From contig NZ_QOKV01000001.1 of assembly GCF_008365405.1 (NCBI RefSeq), forward strand, positions 753,333 through 817,332: a stretch of 64,000 bases of DNA, read 5' to 3'. Below, piece by piece: positions 8,646 to 19,212 of this stretch. Position 1 is the first letter of the stretch, and the number at the start of each line of letters is the position of its first letter. A model generated the notes under the pieces. That model saw only the letters and a program-made list of their open reading frames with translations. It ran no database searches and was not told the origin of the DNA. Made by a program: the position numbers and the translations under genes. The stretch comes from Azospirillum brasilense. GTDB taxonomy: Bacteria > Pseudomonadota > Alphaproteobacteria > Azospirillales > Azospirillaceae.

Positions 8646-10244
8646 ATGACGGTCAGCGGAGCGGCAGACGCGATGCCGGACAGCGGGAATCAAGGCGGTG
8701 GTTTGGGGCTGCGCCTGCGGGCGATGCTGCTGATCGGCGGCGTGCTGCTGATCTATCAGGTGCTGGCCATCGCCTGGGGCGTGCACGGCTCGGCCAACCA
8801 GGCCAAGGAGACGCTGGCGGCACGCGCCGACATGGTGGCGTCGCTGCAGGCCCGCGCGGCGGCGATCCCGCTCTACGACTTCGACACCGAGCAGGTGCGC
8901 GAGGTCGCCAAGGCGCCGTCTGCCGATCCCGATTTCCTCGGCGCCCAGGTGCGCGACGACAAGGCCAAGGTGGTGGCCGAGGTCGGCGACACCAAGGCCG
9001 CGAAAGGCTTCATCGAGGTGGTGAAACCCATCGTCGGCGGGCAGGCCGGTCAGCGCAAGACCATCGGCGAGTTCGTCCTGCGCCTGCGCACGGACCGGGT
9101 GGAGGCGCGGGTGACCGCCGACGCGGCGACCCAGATCGCCGTCGGGGCGGTCGCCTTCCTCGCCATCATGGCGGCGCTCTACCTCGTCGTCTCGGCCATC
9201 ACGCGCCCGCTGATGCAGATCACCGCGATGGTCGGGCGGCTGGCCCAGGGCGACTACGCGGTCGCCGTGCCGGCGCTGGACCGCCGCGACGAGATGGGGG
9301 CGATGGCCCGCACCATCGACATGCTGCGCCAGAACGCCCAGCATCGCGAGCAGCTCGAAGCCGAGAAGTTGGCCCGGCAGGCGGAGGAGGCGCATCGGGG
9401 GGAACGGCTGACCCGCCTCGCCGCCGCCTTCGACCGCTCGGTCCAGGCGACGGTTGGCGAGGCCTCCACCGCCGCCTCGCAGATGAAGGGCAGCGCCGGC
9501 AGCATGCTGGACAGCGCGCTGCGCGCCGATCAGTGCAACGCCTCGGTGGCCGGCGCCGCCGATGAGACCAGCCGCACCGTCCAGACCGCCAGCGCGGCGG
9601 CGGAGCAGCTCACCCAATCGATCCGCAGCATCGCCGAGAGCGTGAAGCAGTCGGTCGCCATGTCCGCCCAGGCCATCGACCGCGCCGACGCCAGCCGAAA
9701 GACGGTGGAGGCGCTGGCCGCCGGCGCCGCGAAGATCGGCGAGATCACCAGCCTCATCACCTCCATCGCCGGCCAGACCAACCTGCTGGCCCTGAACGCA
9801 ACGATCGAGGCCGCCCGCGCCGGGGAGGCCGGCAAGGGCTTCGCCGTGGTGGCGAGCGAGGTGAAGAATCTGGCCAGCCAGACCGCCAAGGCGACGGAGG
9901 AGATCGCCACCCAGATCGGCGCCATCCAATCCGTCACCAAGGAAACCGTCTCCGCCATCGGCGCCATCACCGAAACCATCGGGCAACTCAGCCAGCGATC
10001 GACGGAGATCGCCGCGGCGGTCGAGGAGCAGTTGACCGCGACCGGCGAAATCGCCGAGAGGGTCCGCACCGTGGCCGGCGAGGCCGACACCGTGACCCGC
10101 AGCATCGCGGTCGCCTCCGGCGCCTCGTCGGAGGTGGCGACGGCGGCCCGCCAGTCGGTGGAGGTCGCGCAGACCCTTCAGGCGCGCTTCGTCGATCTGC
10201 GCGACGAGGTGCAGAAGTTCCTGGCCTCGATCAAGGCGGCATAA
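8646..10244 (+). CDS. Methyl-accepting chemotaxis protein
   Basis: A 532-residue transmembrane chemoreceptor. TM1 lies at about residues 24-45, a periplasmic sensing domain of roughly 110 residues follows, TM2 lies at about 158-180, and then a HAMP segment ([20 protein letters not shown]). The cytoplasmic signalling domain carries the highly conserved hairpin tip ([20 protein letters not shown]) that contacts CheA and CheW. There is no C-terminal CheR-tethering pentapeptide; the protein ends FLASIKAA. The periplasmic domain is small and not of obvious Cache or 4HB type. It lies directly behind a binding-protein gene in one probable transcription unit, so the binding protein may present ligand to this receptor. 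Confidence 0.94.
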   Translation: MTVSGAADAMPDSGNQGGGLGLRLRAMLLIGGVLLIYQVLAIAWGVHGSANQAKETLAARADMVASLQARAAAIPLYDFDTEQVREVAKAPSADPDFLGAQVRDDKAKVVAEVGDTKAAKGFIEVVKPIVGGQAGQRKTIGEFVLRLRTDRVEARVTADAATQIAVGAVAFLAIMAALYLVVSAITRPLMQITAMVGRLAQGDYAVAVPALDRRDEMGAMARTIDMLRQNAQHREQLEAEKLARQAEEAHRGERLTRLAAAFDRSVQATVGEASTAASQMKGSAGSMLDSALRADQCNASVAGAADETSRTVQTASAAAEQLTQSIRSIAESVKQSVAMSAQAIDRADASRKTVEALAAGAAKIGEITSLITSIAGQTNLLALNATIEAARAGEAGKGFAVVASEVKNLASQTAKATEEIATQIGAIQSVTKETVSAIGAITETIGQLSQRSTEIAAAVEEQLTATGEIAERVRTVAGEADTVTRSIAVASGASSEVATAARQSVEVAQTLQARFVDLRDEVQKFLASIKAA

Positions 10245-10266
10245 GCGGCTTTCAATGAAACACAGG

Positions 10267-10302
10267 TTGCCTGCGGCGGGCGTTTCCATCCGCCGCAGGC
10301 AA
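10267..10302 (+). terminator. Strong stem-loop after the chemoreceptor gene
   Basis: A perfect 13-bp inverted repeat (arms 10267-10279 and 10290-10302, 10-base loop) begins 23 bases after the MCP stop. No run of T follows, so it may act as a Rho-type 3' end, an RNA stabiliser, or a leader hairpin of the next gene at 10364. Confidence 0.5.
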
Positions 10303-10363
10303 GTTGCGTTTCCGGATTTCGCCTCGCCGCACTAGGATGCCGGTCCCGAACGGCGAGGATGAT

Positions 10364-10720
10364 ATGGACGACGGATTGAAGTGCCCGAAATGCAACTCCG
10401 AGCATGTCTACCAGGACGGCATGCTGTGGATCTGCCCCGAATGCGCCCATGAATGGAACCCGCAGGCCGAAGGCGGCGCGGGTGCGGAGGCTGCGGCGGA
10501 TCAGGGGGTGCGGGACGCCAACGGGAACGCGCTGAGCGACGGCGACGCGGTGACGGTCATCAAGGATCTGAAGGTCAAGGGCTCGTCCCTGGTCGTCAAG
10601 GGCGGCACCAAGGTGAAGAACATCCGTCTGGTCGACGGGGCCGACGGCCACAACATCGCCTGCAAGATCGACGGCATCGGCGCGATGAACCTGAAGTCGG
10701 AGTTCGTCAAGAAGGCGTGA
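10364..10720 (+). CDS. yjdM: Zinc-ribbon protein YjdM/PhnA family
   Basis: A 118-residue protein of the YjdM (PhnA) family. A zinc ribbon opens the protein with [10 protein letters not shown] and [10 protein letters not shown], so four cysteines can bind zinc. A PhnA-type C-terminal SH3-like domain follows ([32 protein letters not shown], ending [11 protein letters not shown]). Despite the old name, the family has no proven phosphonate reaction and is usually found outside phn operons, as here. ATG 10364 follows CGAGGATG and starts right before the zinc ribbon; the frame is open back to 10304 without other support. It converges with dctM across a palindromic terminator. Confidence 0.9.
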   Translation: MDDGLKCPKCNSEHVYQDGMLWICPECAHEWNPQAEGGAGAEAAADQGVRDANGNALSDGDAVTVIKDLKVKGSSLVVKGGTKVKNIRLVDGADGHNIACKIDGIGAMNLKSEFVKKA

Positions 10721-10740
10721 CGTCCCCCGACTGCCCCGAA

Positions 10741-10784
10741 AAGAAAAACCCCTCGCCGGAGCGCTCCGGCGAGGGGTTTTTCTT
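10741..10784. terminator. Bidirectional terminator, perfect 44-bp palindrome
   Basis: Arms 10741-10762 and 10763-10784 are exact reverse complements. The arms start with AAGAAAAA and end with TTTTTCTT, so a GC-rich stem with a T tract exists in both directions. It lies between the convergent yjdM and dctM genes and should end both transcripts. Confidence 0.9.
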
Positions 10785-10810
10785 AGGGGCCTTCGCCCGG
10801 CAACGAGGGA

Positions 10811-12109
10811 CTACATCATCCCCAGCGCGCGCGGCAGCCAGGTGGAGATGATCGGCACGTAGGTGATCAGCACCAGGAAGCCCAGCATCGCCAGCAGCCA
10901 CGGCCAGACGGCCACGGTCAGTTCGGTGATGCCCATCTTGGTGATGCCCGACGCCACGTAGAGGTTCAGGCCTACCGGGGGGTGGCACATGCCGACCTCC
11001 ATGTTCACGACCATCATGATGCCGAAATGGACCGGGTCGATGCCCAGCTTGATGGCGACCGGGAACAGGATCGGCGCCATGATCAGCACGATGGACGACG
11101 GTTCCATGAAATTGCCGGCGGCCAGCAGCAGGATGTTCGTCACCAGAAGGAAGGCGATCACGCCCAGCCCCTGGGCGACGATCCAATCGGCGATGCCCTG
11201 CGGGATGTTCTCCGACGTCAGCACGAACGAGAACAGCACCGCGTTCGTGATGATGTAGAGCAGCATCGCCGACATGCTGGCCGAGGACAGCAGCACCTTC
11301 GGCACGCCGCGCAGCGGCATGTCCTTGTAGACGAAGACCGCGATGATGAAGGCGTAGACGGCGCTCATCGCCGCGGCCTCGGTCGGCGTGAAGATGCCGG
11401 AATAGATGCCGCCGATGACGATGACGATCAGCAGGAGGCCCCAGATCGCTTCGCGCAGAGCCTTCAGGCGCTGGCCCAGGCTGGCCTTCGGCAGGCGCGG
11501 ATAGCCGAACTTGCGCGCGCGATACCAGGTAACGCCGCCCAGAACCGCCGCCAGCATCAGGCCGGGGATGACGCCCGCCATGAAGAGCTGGCCGACCGAG
11601 GCGGCGTGCGGGCTGCCACTGGTGGCGACCGAGTACATCACCATCACGATGGACGGCGGGATCAGGATGCCCAGCGCGCCCGAGGTGGTGATGACGCCGG
11701 CGCCGAACTGCTTCGGGAAGCCCTGGGCGACCATCGCCGGAAGCACGATGGAGCCGATGGCCACCACGGTCGCCGGGCTGGAGCCCGACACCGCCGCGAA
11801 CAGGGCGCAGCCCATCACGCCGGCGAGGCCGAGGCCGCCGTGCCAGTGGCCGACCATCGCCGTGGCGAAGTTGATCATGCGCCGGGCCACGCCGCCGTGC
11901 GTCAGGAAGTTGCCGGCCAGGATGAAGAACGGGATCGCCATGATCTCGAACTTCTCGATGCCGGTGAACAGCTTCAGCGCCACGGCCTCGATCGGCACAT
12001 TGGTCATGGTGAACAGGAAGGTCAGAACCGTCAGGCCGAGCGAGATCGAGATCGGCATACCGGTGAGCATCAGAACCAGCAGAAGGCCGAAGATGATGGC
12101 GGCGTTCAT
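10811..12109 (-). CDS. dctM: TRAP transporter large permease DctM
   Basis: A 432-residue, 12-14-helix membrane subunit of a TRAP transporter that couples C4-dicarboxylate (or related acid) uptake to an ion gradient. Family signatures include GLLLVLMLTGMPISISLG at the N-terminus, TGIEKFEIMAIPFFILAGNF, and a C-terminal half with VNMEVGMCHPPVGLNLYV. It overlaps the upstream dctQ stop by 4 bases (ATGA), so the two are translationally coupled. Its 3' end faces the palindromic terminator at 10741-10784. Together with dctQ, dctP and the divergent dctSR genes it forms the classic dicarboxylate system known from Rhodobacter. Confidence 0.96.
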   Translation of the reverse strand: MNAAIIFGLLLVLMLTGMPISISLGLTVLTFLFTMTNVPIEAVALKLFTGIEKFEIMAIPFFILAGNFLTHGGVARRMINFATAMVGHWHGGLGLAGVMGCALFAAVSGSSPATVVAIGSIVLPAMVAQGFPKQFGAGVITTSGALGILIPPSIVMVMYSVATSGSPHAASVGQLFMAGVIPGLMLAAVLGGVTWYRARKFGYPRLPKASLGQRLKALREAIWGLLLIVIVIGGIYSGIFTPTEAAAMSAVYAFIIAVFVYKDMPLRGVPKVLLSSASMSAMLLYIITNAVLFSFVLTSENIPQGIADWIVAQGLGVIAFLLVTNILLLAAGNFMEPSSIVLIMAPILFPVAIKLGIDPVHFGIMMVVNMEVGMCHPPVGLNLYVASGITKMGITELTVAVWPWLLAMLGFLVLITYVPIISTWLPRALGMM

Positions 12110-12804
12110 CGGTCGTTCTCCTTCGGTCCCTTACCGGCGGTCGGGCCGGCGGCCGGGCCGTTGCCGGGCTTGCGGCCCTCGTGATGGGCGATGTCGTGCG
12201 GGTGCAGGTTGTCGTCCATCTCGTACCAGTTGACGTCCTGCGCGGCGCGCTGCGGGTCGGTGATGTCCTCCTCCAGACCCTCGACATGGCCGTGGTCGTG
12301 GTGCGGCAGTTCGCCGGTGCGCAGGAAGTTGACCATCACCTGAAGGAAGCGGAAGCACATCAGGTAGGAGCCGACCGGGATCGCCAGATAGATGATCCAC
12401 ATCGGCCATTCGAGGTCCGCCGAAACCTGCTCGGTGTTCGACATGTGCCAGACGAAGGTGGAACCCATCGTGCCGACGACGCCGGTGAACGTCGCGCCGG
12501 CCAGCAGGCCGAACACGATGAACTTCGACCGCATCGGGACGGACAGCTTGTTGATGAGCACGTCCACACCCACATGGATGCCGGTGCGGACACCATAGGC
12601 GGCGCCGAACTTCGCCATCCAGACGAACATGTAGATGCAGAGTTCCTGCGCCCAGGCCAGATTCCAATGCAGGATGTAGTCCTGGATGACGGGGATGCCG
12701 GACGCGTAACGGTGGACGACAGCGACGAAGATGATCGTCGTCGCCGCGGCCATCAGGAAGGCGATAAGAATCTCCTCCAGATGGTCTAGGATTTTCATGG
12801 GCAT
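12106..12804 (-). CDS. dctQ: TRAP transporter small permease DctQ
   Basis: A 232-residue small membrane subunit with four predicted helices. The first is LIAFLMAAATTIIFVAVVH; a later region carries the family's ELCIYMFVWMAKFGAAYG segment. It joins DctM to form the TRAP membrane complex served by the periplasmic DctP. The C-terminal tail, about 60 residues, is hydrophilic and rich in His, Asp, Gly and Pro, longer than usual for the family. The start is ATG 12804. The gene is separated from dctP by 122 bases holding two stem-loops, and overlaps dctM by 4 bases. Confidence 0.93.
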   Translation of the reverse strand: MPMKILDHLEEILIAFLMAAATTIIFVAVVHRYASGIPVIQDYILHWNLAWAQELCIYMFVWMAKFGAAYGVRTGIHVGVDVLINKLSVPMRSKFIVFGLLAGATFTGVVGTMGSTFVWHMSNTEQVSADLEWPMWIIYLAIPVGSYLMCFRFLQVMVNFLRTGELPHHDHGHVEGLEEDITDPQRAAQDVNWYEMDDNLHPHDIAHHEGRKPGNGPAAGPTAGKGPKENDR

Positions 12805-12825
12805 GGTGGCTCCGCGCGCAGGAGG

Positions 12826-12854
12826 AAGCGCCCGCGTCGTATGCGCGGGCGCTT
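12826..12854 (-). promoter_or_regulatory. Stem-loop just upstream of dctQ
   Basis: A perfect 11-bp inverted repeat (12826-12836 with 12844-12854, 7-base loop) in the dctP-dctQ gap. Read on the minus strand it lies in the RNA between the two genes and reaches to within about 20 bases of the dctQ start, where it could mask the start or protect upstream RNA. Confidence 0.5.
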
Positions 12855-12890
12855 GCCGAAGGCCGTGCTTTTGTCTTGTTTTCTTAAAAG

Positions 12891-12913
12891 ACCGGGCGGG
12901 GGTGCCGCCCGGT
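12891..12913 (-). terminator. Partial terminator after dctP
   Basis: A perfect 9-bp GC-rich inverted repeat (12891-12899 with 12905-12913, 5-base loop) starting 13 bases after the dctP stop. On the minus strand it is followed by CTTTTAAG, a short U-rich tract. It probably attenuates transcription so that the binding protein is made in excess over the permease. Confidence 0.6.
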
Positions 12914-12926
12914 TAGCCGAACCGTG

Positions 12927-13937
12927 TTATTCGCACTTGGCGGCGTCGGTCTCGGTCTTGATGCTCGCCAGCAGTTCCTTGCCGACGCGCGACGCCATGT
13001 CCTCGTGGACCGGCAGCATGGCCTGGCGCCACGACGCGCGCTCGTCCTTGGTCAGCTCGTAGAACTTGGTCTTGCCGGCGGCCTTCATCGCCTCCAGCGC
13101 CTTGTCGTTCTCTTCCTGGGCGATGTTGTTGGCGTACTCGGTCGCCTCCTTCATCGCGCCGTCGAGCTGGGTGCGGACGTCGGCCGGCAGGCCGTCCCAG
13201 AACTTCTTGTTCACGATGACCGCGTAGCCCAGATAGCCGTGGTCGGAGAGCGTGGCGTGGCTCTGCACCTCGTGCATCTTCTGGGTGTACATGTTGGACG
13301 GCGGGTTCTCGGTGCCGTCGACGACGCCGGTCTGCAGCGCCTGATAGACCTCGGAGAAGGCCATCACCTGCGGCAGGGCGCCGAGCGCGCGCATCTGCGC
13401 GTCCAGCACCTTCGACGACTGGATGCGCATCTTCAGGCCCTTGAAGTCCGCCGTGGCGTGCAGCGGCTTGTTGGCGCTCATGATCTTGAAGCCGTTGTCC
13501 CAATAGGCCAGACCGGTGATGCCCTTGTTCTCCAGCTTCTGGAACAGCTGCTTGCCGATCGTGCCGGTGGTGACCTTCACCAGGGCGGCCTTGCAGGGGA
13601 AGATGTAGGGCAGGTCGAAGATCTCGAATTCCTTGGCGCCCAGCGGGCCGAACTTGGCCAGCGACGGGGCCAGCATCTGCACGGCGCCGAGCTGCAGGGC
13701 CTCCAGCTCTTCCTTGTCCTTGTAGAGCTGGCTGTTCGGGTAGACCTCGACCTTCACCTTGCCGCCGGTGCGCTGCTCGGCCAGCTGCTTGAACTTCTCG
13801 GCGCCCTTGCCCTTCGGGGTTTCCGGAGCGACGACGTGGCTGAACTTGATGACGATCGGCTCCTGCGCGGTGGCGGCGGTGGCGGCCATCAGGCAGCCGG
13901 CGGCAACGGTGGCGCACAGCAGCGAAACGAACTTCAT
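12927..13937 (-). CDS. dctP: TRAP transporter periplasmic binding protein DctP
   Basis: The extracytoplasmic receptor of the TRAP system, 336 residues. The signal peptide is MKFVSLLCATVAAG with cleavage near AATAQ. The mature fold begins with IVIKFSHVVAPETPKGKGA, typical of DctP. The conserved arginine that pairs with the substrate carboxylate lies in KGLKMRIQSS, and the VVDGTENPPSNMY segment is diagnostic. The ATG at 13937 is preferred over upstream ATGs because GGAGGA lies 8 bases before it and the signal peptide starts there. It is the first gene of dctPQM. The promoter must lie in the roughly 150 bases shared with the divergent dctS gene. Confidence 0.95.
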   Translation of the reverse strand: MKFVSLLCATVAAGCLMAATAATAQEPIVIKFSHVVAPETPKGKGAEKFKQLAEQRTGGKVKVEVYPNSQLYKDKEELEALQLGAVQMLAPSLAKFGPLGAKEFEIFDLPYIFPCKAALVKVTTGTIGKQLFQKLENKGITGLAYWDNGFKIMSANKPLHATADFKGLKMRIQSSKVLDAQMRALGALPQVMAFSEVYQALQTGVVDGTENPPSNMYTQKMHEVQSHATLSDHGYLGYAVIVNKKFWDGLPADVRTQLDGAMKEATEYANNIAQEENDKALEAMKAAGKTKFYELTKDERASWRQAMLPVHEDMASRVGKELLASIKTETDAAKCE

Positions 13938-14087
13938 AGGGGTCATCCTCCACATGTTATTGGTCAGACTGATGGTCCGGCCTTTGATATTCTTTCATTG
14001 TTCGATAATTTCGCTTCTGACGCTATTGTGGAAATCCGTAGCTGTGAACGTGACATATTGGTTGCCGTGCCAACGCCTCTCCCCCCC

Positions 14088-16118
14088 ATGACCAGCGGTG
14101 CGGCCAGCGCCGCCCATGGCCTCGGCCAGCGTGGCCCGGTGCAGGCCATGCCCATCGTGGCGATGGCGCTGGTCGTCCTTCTGTTCGGCGTCTTCCTGTG
14201 GGTGCTCCACCGCAGCGAGCGGGAGGAGGAGACTCTCACCCTCATCAAAGACGTGCTGTGGGTGGAGCAGAACCTGCATTTCCAGCTCACCTCCGACGAG
14301 GAGAAGCTGCAGTATCTCGCCGAATCGCTTGGGCGCGAGGACACCAACCCGGTGAACTTCTCGGTGATGGCGCGCCACATCGTGACGGTGAATCCGGCGA
14401 TCCAGCGCGTGGTGCGGCTGGACCCGCAGGGCCGGCCGGTGCGCTCGGAACCGCCGGTGGACGACGGCCCGGCGCTGGACGACGCCTTCGGACCCAGCCC
14501 GCGCGCCGACGCCTTCCTGATCGCCCGCTCCTCGGGCCGGCGGGCCTATTCGGCGCCCTACCGGCTGGGGGCCGCGGACACCGCCTTCGAGGTCGTCATC
14601 CCCATTTTTCGCGGCGACGAGTTCGCGGGCGCGCTTGCCGGCGTGCTGTCGATCGACGCCCTGCTGACCCATCACGTGCCCTGGTGGTTCGCCCAGCGTT
14701 ACCAACTGGAGGTCATCGACCCCTATGGGGCGGTGCTGGGGACCAAGTCGCGCATCGCGATGCCGGAGCCGCGGCGCAGCCACGTCGTGCCCTTCGATCC
14801 GCCGGGGCATGGCCTGACCCTGGTCGCCACGCTGCATCAGCTGTCCGGCAACCTCGGGCGCAACATCCTGATCGCCGCCATCTTCGCGCTGACCGTTTCG
14901 GCCCTGTGGAGCCTGTGGGCGGTGCGCCGCCACATTGCCCGGCGCATCCGGGCGGAGGAGGCGCTGCGCGCCGAGCACGCCTTCCGCAAGGCGATGGAGG
15001 ACAGCCTGACGGTGGGCATGCGCGCCCGCGACCTGGACGGGCGCATCATCTATGTGAATCCGGCCTTCTGCCGCATGGTCGGCTGGTCGGCGGAGGAACT
15101 GGTGGGGGCCGGGCCAGTCATGCCCTACTGGTTGCCCGAGGATCTCGTCCACACCGAGGAGGTCTTCCGCGCCGTTCTGGCCGGCAACGCGCCGGCCAAC
15201 GGCTTCGAGCTGCGCTTCCGCCGGGCCAACGGCGAGCGGTTCGATGCGCTGATCTACGAGGCCCCGTTGATCGACGCGAAGGGGCGGCACACCGGCTGGA
15301 TGGGCTCCGTCCTCGATATCACCGAGCGCAAGCGGGCGGAGGAACTGGCCCGCCAGCAGCAGGAACGGCTCCAGCAGACGGCGCGGCTCATCACCATGGG
15401 CGAGATGGCCTCCACCCTGGCGCACGAATTGAACCAGCCGCTGTCGGCCATCGCCAGCTATTGCACCGGCTGCCTCAACCGCCTCCAGGCCGGCAGCATT
15501 CGGCCGGACGAGCTGGCGACGGCGCTGGAGAAGCTGTCCGGGCAGGCCAAGCGGGCCGGCCAGATCATCCGCCGGATCCACGACTTCGTGCGCAAGAGCG
15601 AACCGAACGTCGCCCCCTGCTGCCTGTCCGAGGTGCTGGAGGACTGCGTGGCGCTGATGGAGGCCGACGCCCGCCAGCAAGGGGTGAAGCTGGTGCTGGA
15701 GATGGGGCGTGGCCTGCCGGCGGTGATGGCCGACCGCATCCTGCTGCAGCAGGTGGCGGTGAATCTGATGCGCAACGGCATTGAAGCGATGGCGACGACC
15801 CGTCGCGACCGCCGCCGGCTGGGCGTGACGGTGCAGGAGGTCGACGGGGCGGTCCTGACGCGCATCCAGGACCGCGGTTGTGGCATTTCGTCCGAAAATG
15901 CGGAAAAACTGTTTTCTCCCTTCTTCACCACCAAGACCGAGGGCATGGGCATGGGCCTGAACATCTGCCGGTCCATCATTGAACACCATCAGGGGCGCCT
16001 GTGGTTCGAGCCCGCGCCGGACGGCGGTACCGTGTTCCTCTTCTCCCTGCCGGTCCTGTGCGACCCATCGGTGACGGGTGCGGCGGACTCCCACGACGAG
16101 AGAGCGGCCGATGTGTGA
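14088..16118 (+). CDS. dctS: C4-dicarboxylate sensor histidine kinase DctS
   Basis: A membrane sensor of about 676 residues. TM1 lies at about 21-42, a periplasmic domain of about 210 residues follows, and TM2 lies at about 258-280. A PAS domain (VNPAFCRMVGWSAEELVG) spans roughly 300-420. A HisKA-type dimerisation domain has its phospho-accepting His in LAHELNQPLSA near residue 446, and the ATPase domain has NLMRNGIEAM, DRGCGIS and GMGMGLNICRS. This matches Rhodobacter capsulatus DctS in order and length. The start is uncertain: ATG 14088 has no clear ribosome site, and GTG 14067 is an alternative. Its last 8 bases overlap dctR, and it is divergent from dctP, its likely target. Confidence 0.9.
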   Translation: MTSGAASAAHGLGQRGPVQAMPIVAMALVVLLFGVFLWVLHRSEREEETLTLIKDVLWVEQNLHFQLTSDEEKLQYLAESLGREDTNPVNFSVMARHIVTVNPAIQRVVRLDPQGRPVRSEPPVDDGPALDDAFGPSPRADAFLIARSSGRRAYSAPYRLGAADTAFEVVIPIFRGDEFAGALAGVLSIDALLTHHVPWWFAQRYQLEVIDPYGAVLGTKSRIAMPEPRRSHVVPFDPPGHGLTLVATLHQLSGNLGRNILIAAIFALTVSALWSLWAVRRHIARRIRAEEALRAEHAFRKAMEDSLTVGMRARDLDGRIIYVNPAFCRMVGWSAEELVGAGPVMPYWLPEDLVHTEEVFRAVLAGNAPANGFELRFRRANGERFDALIYEAPLIDAKGRHTGWMGSVLDITERKRAEELARQQQERLQQTARLITMGEMASTLAHELNQPLSAIASYCTGCLNRLQAGSIRPDELATALEKLSGQAKRAGQIIRRIHDFVRKSEPNVAPCCLSEVLEDCVALMEADARQQGVKLVLEMGRGLPAVMADRILLQQVAVNLMRNGIEAMATTRRDRRRLGVTVQEVDGAVLTRIQDRGCGISSENAEKLFSPFFTTKTEGMGMGLNICRSIIEHHQGRLWFEPAPDGGTVFLFSLPVLCDPSVTGAADSHDERAADV

Positions 16119-16713
16119 GCCGAAGCTTCACATCGTCGATGACGACGAGGCGATCCGCGACGCCCTGGGCTGGCTGTTCCAGTCGCGCAACGTCCCGGTG
16201 GCCTCCTGGCCGTCGGCGGAGGCGTTTCTCGCCGACTACGACCCTGCCATGACCGGCTGCTTTCTGCTGGACATCCGCATGGAGGGGATGAGCGGGCTGG
16301 AGCTGTTCGACCGGCTGACCGCCATGGGATGCCGGATGCCCGTGCTGTTCCTCACCGGCCATGGCGACGTGCCCATCGCCGTATCGGCCTTGAAGAAGGG
16401 CGCCCGCGACTTTGTGGAGAAGCCTTTCAACGACAACGACCTCGTCGACCGGGTGATCGAAGCGCTGGCCTTCGACGCCGGGGAACGCGCGCGGCAGGCC
16501 GGGCAGGCCGGCGTGGCCGCCCGGCTGGCGACCCTGACCCAGCGCGAGCGGCAGGTGATGGGGCTGGTGGTGGCCGGCAAGCTGAACAAGGTCATCGCCG
16601 ACGAGCTGGGGATCAGCATGCGGACCGTCGAGGTGCACCGCGCACACGTCTTCGAGAAAATGGGCGTCAAGACGGCGGTGGAACTGGCCCGCATGCTCGC
16701 GACGGTGGGGTGA
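16111..16713 (+). CDS. dctR: Response regulator DctR (FixJ/LuxR type)
   Basis: A 200-residue response regulator. The receiver domain has the acidic pocket [10 protein letters not shown], the phosphorylated Asp in [12 protein letters not shown] near residue 54, the switch Thr in FLTGHGDV and the conserved Lys in VEKPFNDND. The C-terminal LuxR-type helix-turn-helix reads [19 protein letters not shown] then [18 protein letters not shown]. It starts inside the end of dctS (8-base overlap), after an ACGAGAGAG-like site, so the pair is translationally coupled. By analogy with Rhodobacter it should activate dctPQM when dicarboxylate is present. Confidence 0.92.
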   Translation: MCEPKLHIVDDDEAIRDALGWLFQSRNVPVASWPSAEAFLADYDPAMTGCFLLDIRMEGMSGLELFDRLTAMGCRMPVLFLTGHGDVPIAVSALKKGARDFVEKPFNDNDLVDRVIEALAFDAGERARQAGQAGVAARLATLTQRERQVMGLVVAGKLNKVIADELGISMRTVEVHRAHVFEKMGVKTAVELARMLATVG

Positions 16714-16754
16714 GGGGGGAGGGAGGGCAACCGACAGGCTTGACAGGCGGGCTG

Positions 16755-18608
<1,854 letters not shown>

Positions 18609-18630
18609 TCCGGTTCGGTCGGGGGGTGGC

Positions 18631-18669
18631 GGTCAAAGGCGATTGCCGGTCAAAGGCGATTGGCGGTCA
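18631..18669. repeat. 17-bp tandem repeat, 2.3 copies
   Basis: Two adjacent 17-base units (18631-18647 and 18648-18664, beginning GGTCAAAGGC, one mismatch) plus five bases of a third. They fill the short gap between two convergent genes and overlap the stop codon of the gene at 18667. Confidence 0.75.
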
Positions 18670-18987
18670 GGCCGCCTTGCGCCTCAGGCAGGCTTCCATC
18701 CGGTCGAGGCCGCCGACCAAGTCTTCCGCCGCTTGGTCGGCGATGGCGCGGGCGAAGGCCCAGGCATCGTCCGTGGCGATGCGCGCCGCCTCGACGCGGG
18801 CGCAAAGGCGGTTGTGCTGGCCACGCAAGGTGTCCAGCGCGCGCTCCATGTCTTCCCGGCTCATGACGTCGCGAGCCTCGGGGCTGGACCGCTCCACCAA
18901 CGACCTCAGCCGGTCCAACCGGTCGGCTGTTGCCTGGAGAAGGTCGCGGCATTCGACGTCGTAAGCGTGCCGGTTGCGGCAGCTCAT
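18667..18987 (-). CDS. Hypothetical small helical protein
   Basis: A 106-residue protein, highly charged, with long predicted amphipathic helices (LLQATADRLDRLRSLVERSS; EDMERALDTLRGQHNRLCAR) and no membrane segment or signal peptide. A good AGGGAGG site precedes ATG 18987, and codon use resembles the neighbouring genes, so it is probably real. I do not recognise the family. Its stop codon lies within a 17-bp tandem repeat. Upstream lies the structured, gene-free region 18988-19499, which would hold its promoter. Helical hairpin or coiled-coil dimerisation is an inference from composition only. Confidence 0.6.
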   Translation of the reverse strand: MSCRNRHAYDVECRDLLQATADRLDRLRSLVERSSPEARDVMSREDMERALDTLRGQHNRLCARVEAARIATDDAWAFARAIADQAAEDLVGGLDRMEACLRRKAA

Positions 18988-19089
18988 TTCTCATTCCTCC
19001 CTTCGGATCGCTTGGGGACCCTTCGCCTGGATTGTCAGGCCTGTGGTCCGGAACGGTGCTGCACCGCGGATGTCCTTTTGCAAAAATAT

Positions 19090-19119
19090 GTGCATCGCAA
19101 AAAAACTTCGGTGCATCGC
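19090..19119. promoter_or_regulatory. Paired GTGCATCGC direct repeats (candidate operator)
   Basis: GTGCATCGC occurs at 19090-19098 and 19111-19119, exactly 21 bases apart, which is two helical turns. The second copy sits inside the dyad TTCGG...CCGAA (19107-19123). The site is about 110-130 bases upstream of the minus-strand gene at 18987. This looks like tandem protein binding sites, but the regulator is unknown. Confidence 0.4.
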
Positions 19120-19212
19120 CGAAATAAGAAATCCGTCTGGTTACCTTCCATAGACGTATGAAAGGCAATTCCAGTTCCCAAGAACTTGAGGTGTTTGCTT
19201 TATGCCCGGTCA

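Noticed and set aside
12924..14087. N-terminal extension of the DctS frame over dctP
   Set aside because: The first 388 codons are antisense to dctP and have shadow-frame composition; the kinase starts near 14088 with its membrane helix.
13938..14087. Sigma-54 promoter between dctP and dctS
   Set aside because: A TGGCAC occurs on the minus strand (near 14068) but no TGC element lies at the required spacing, so I do not call it.
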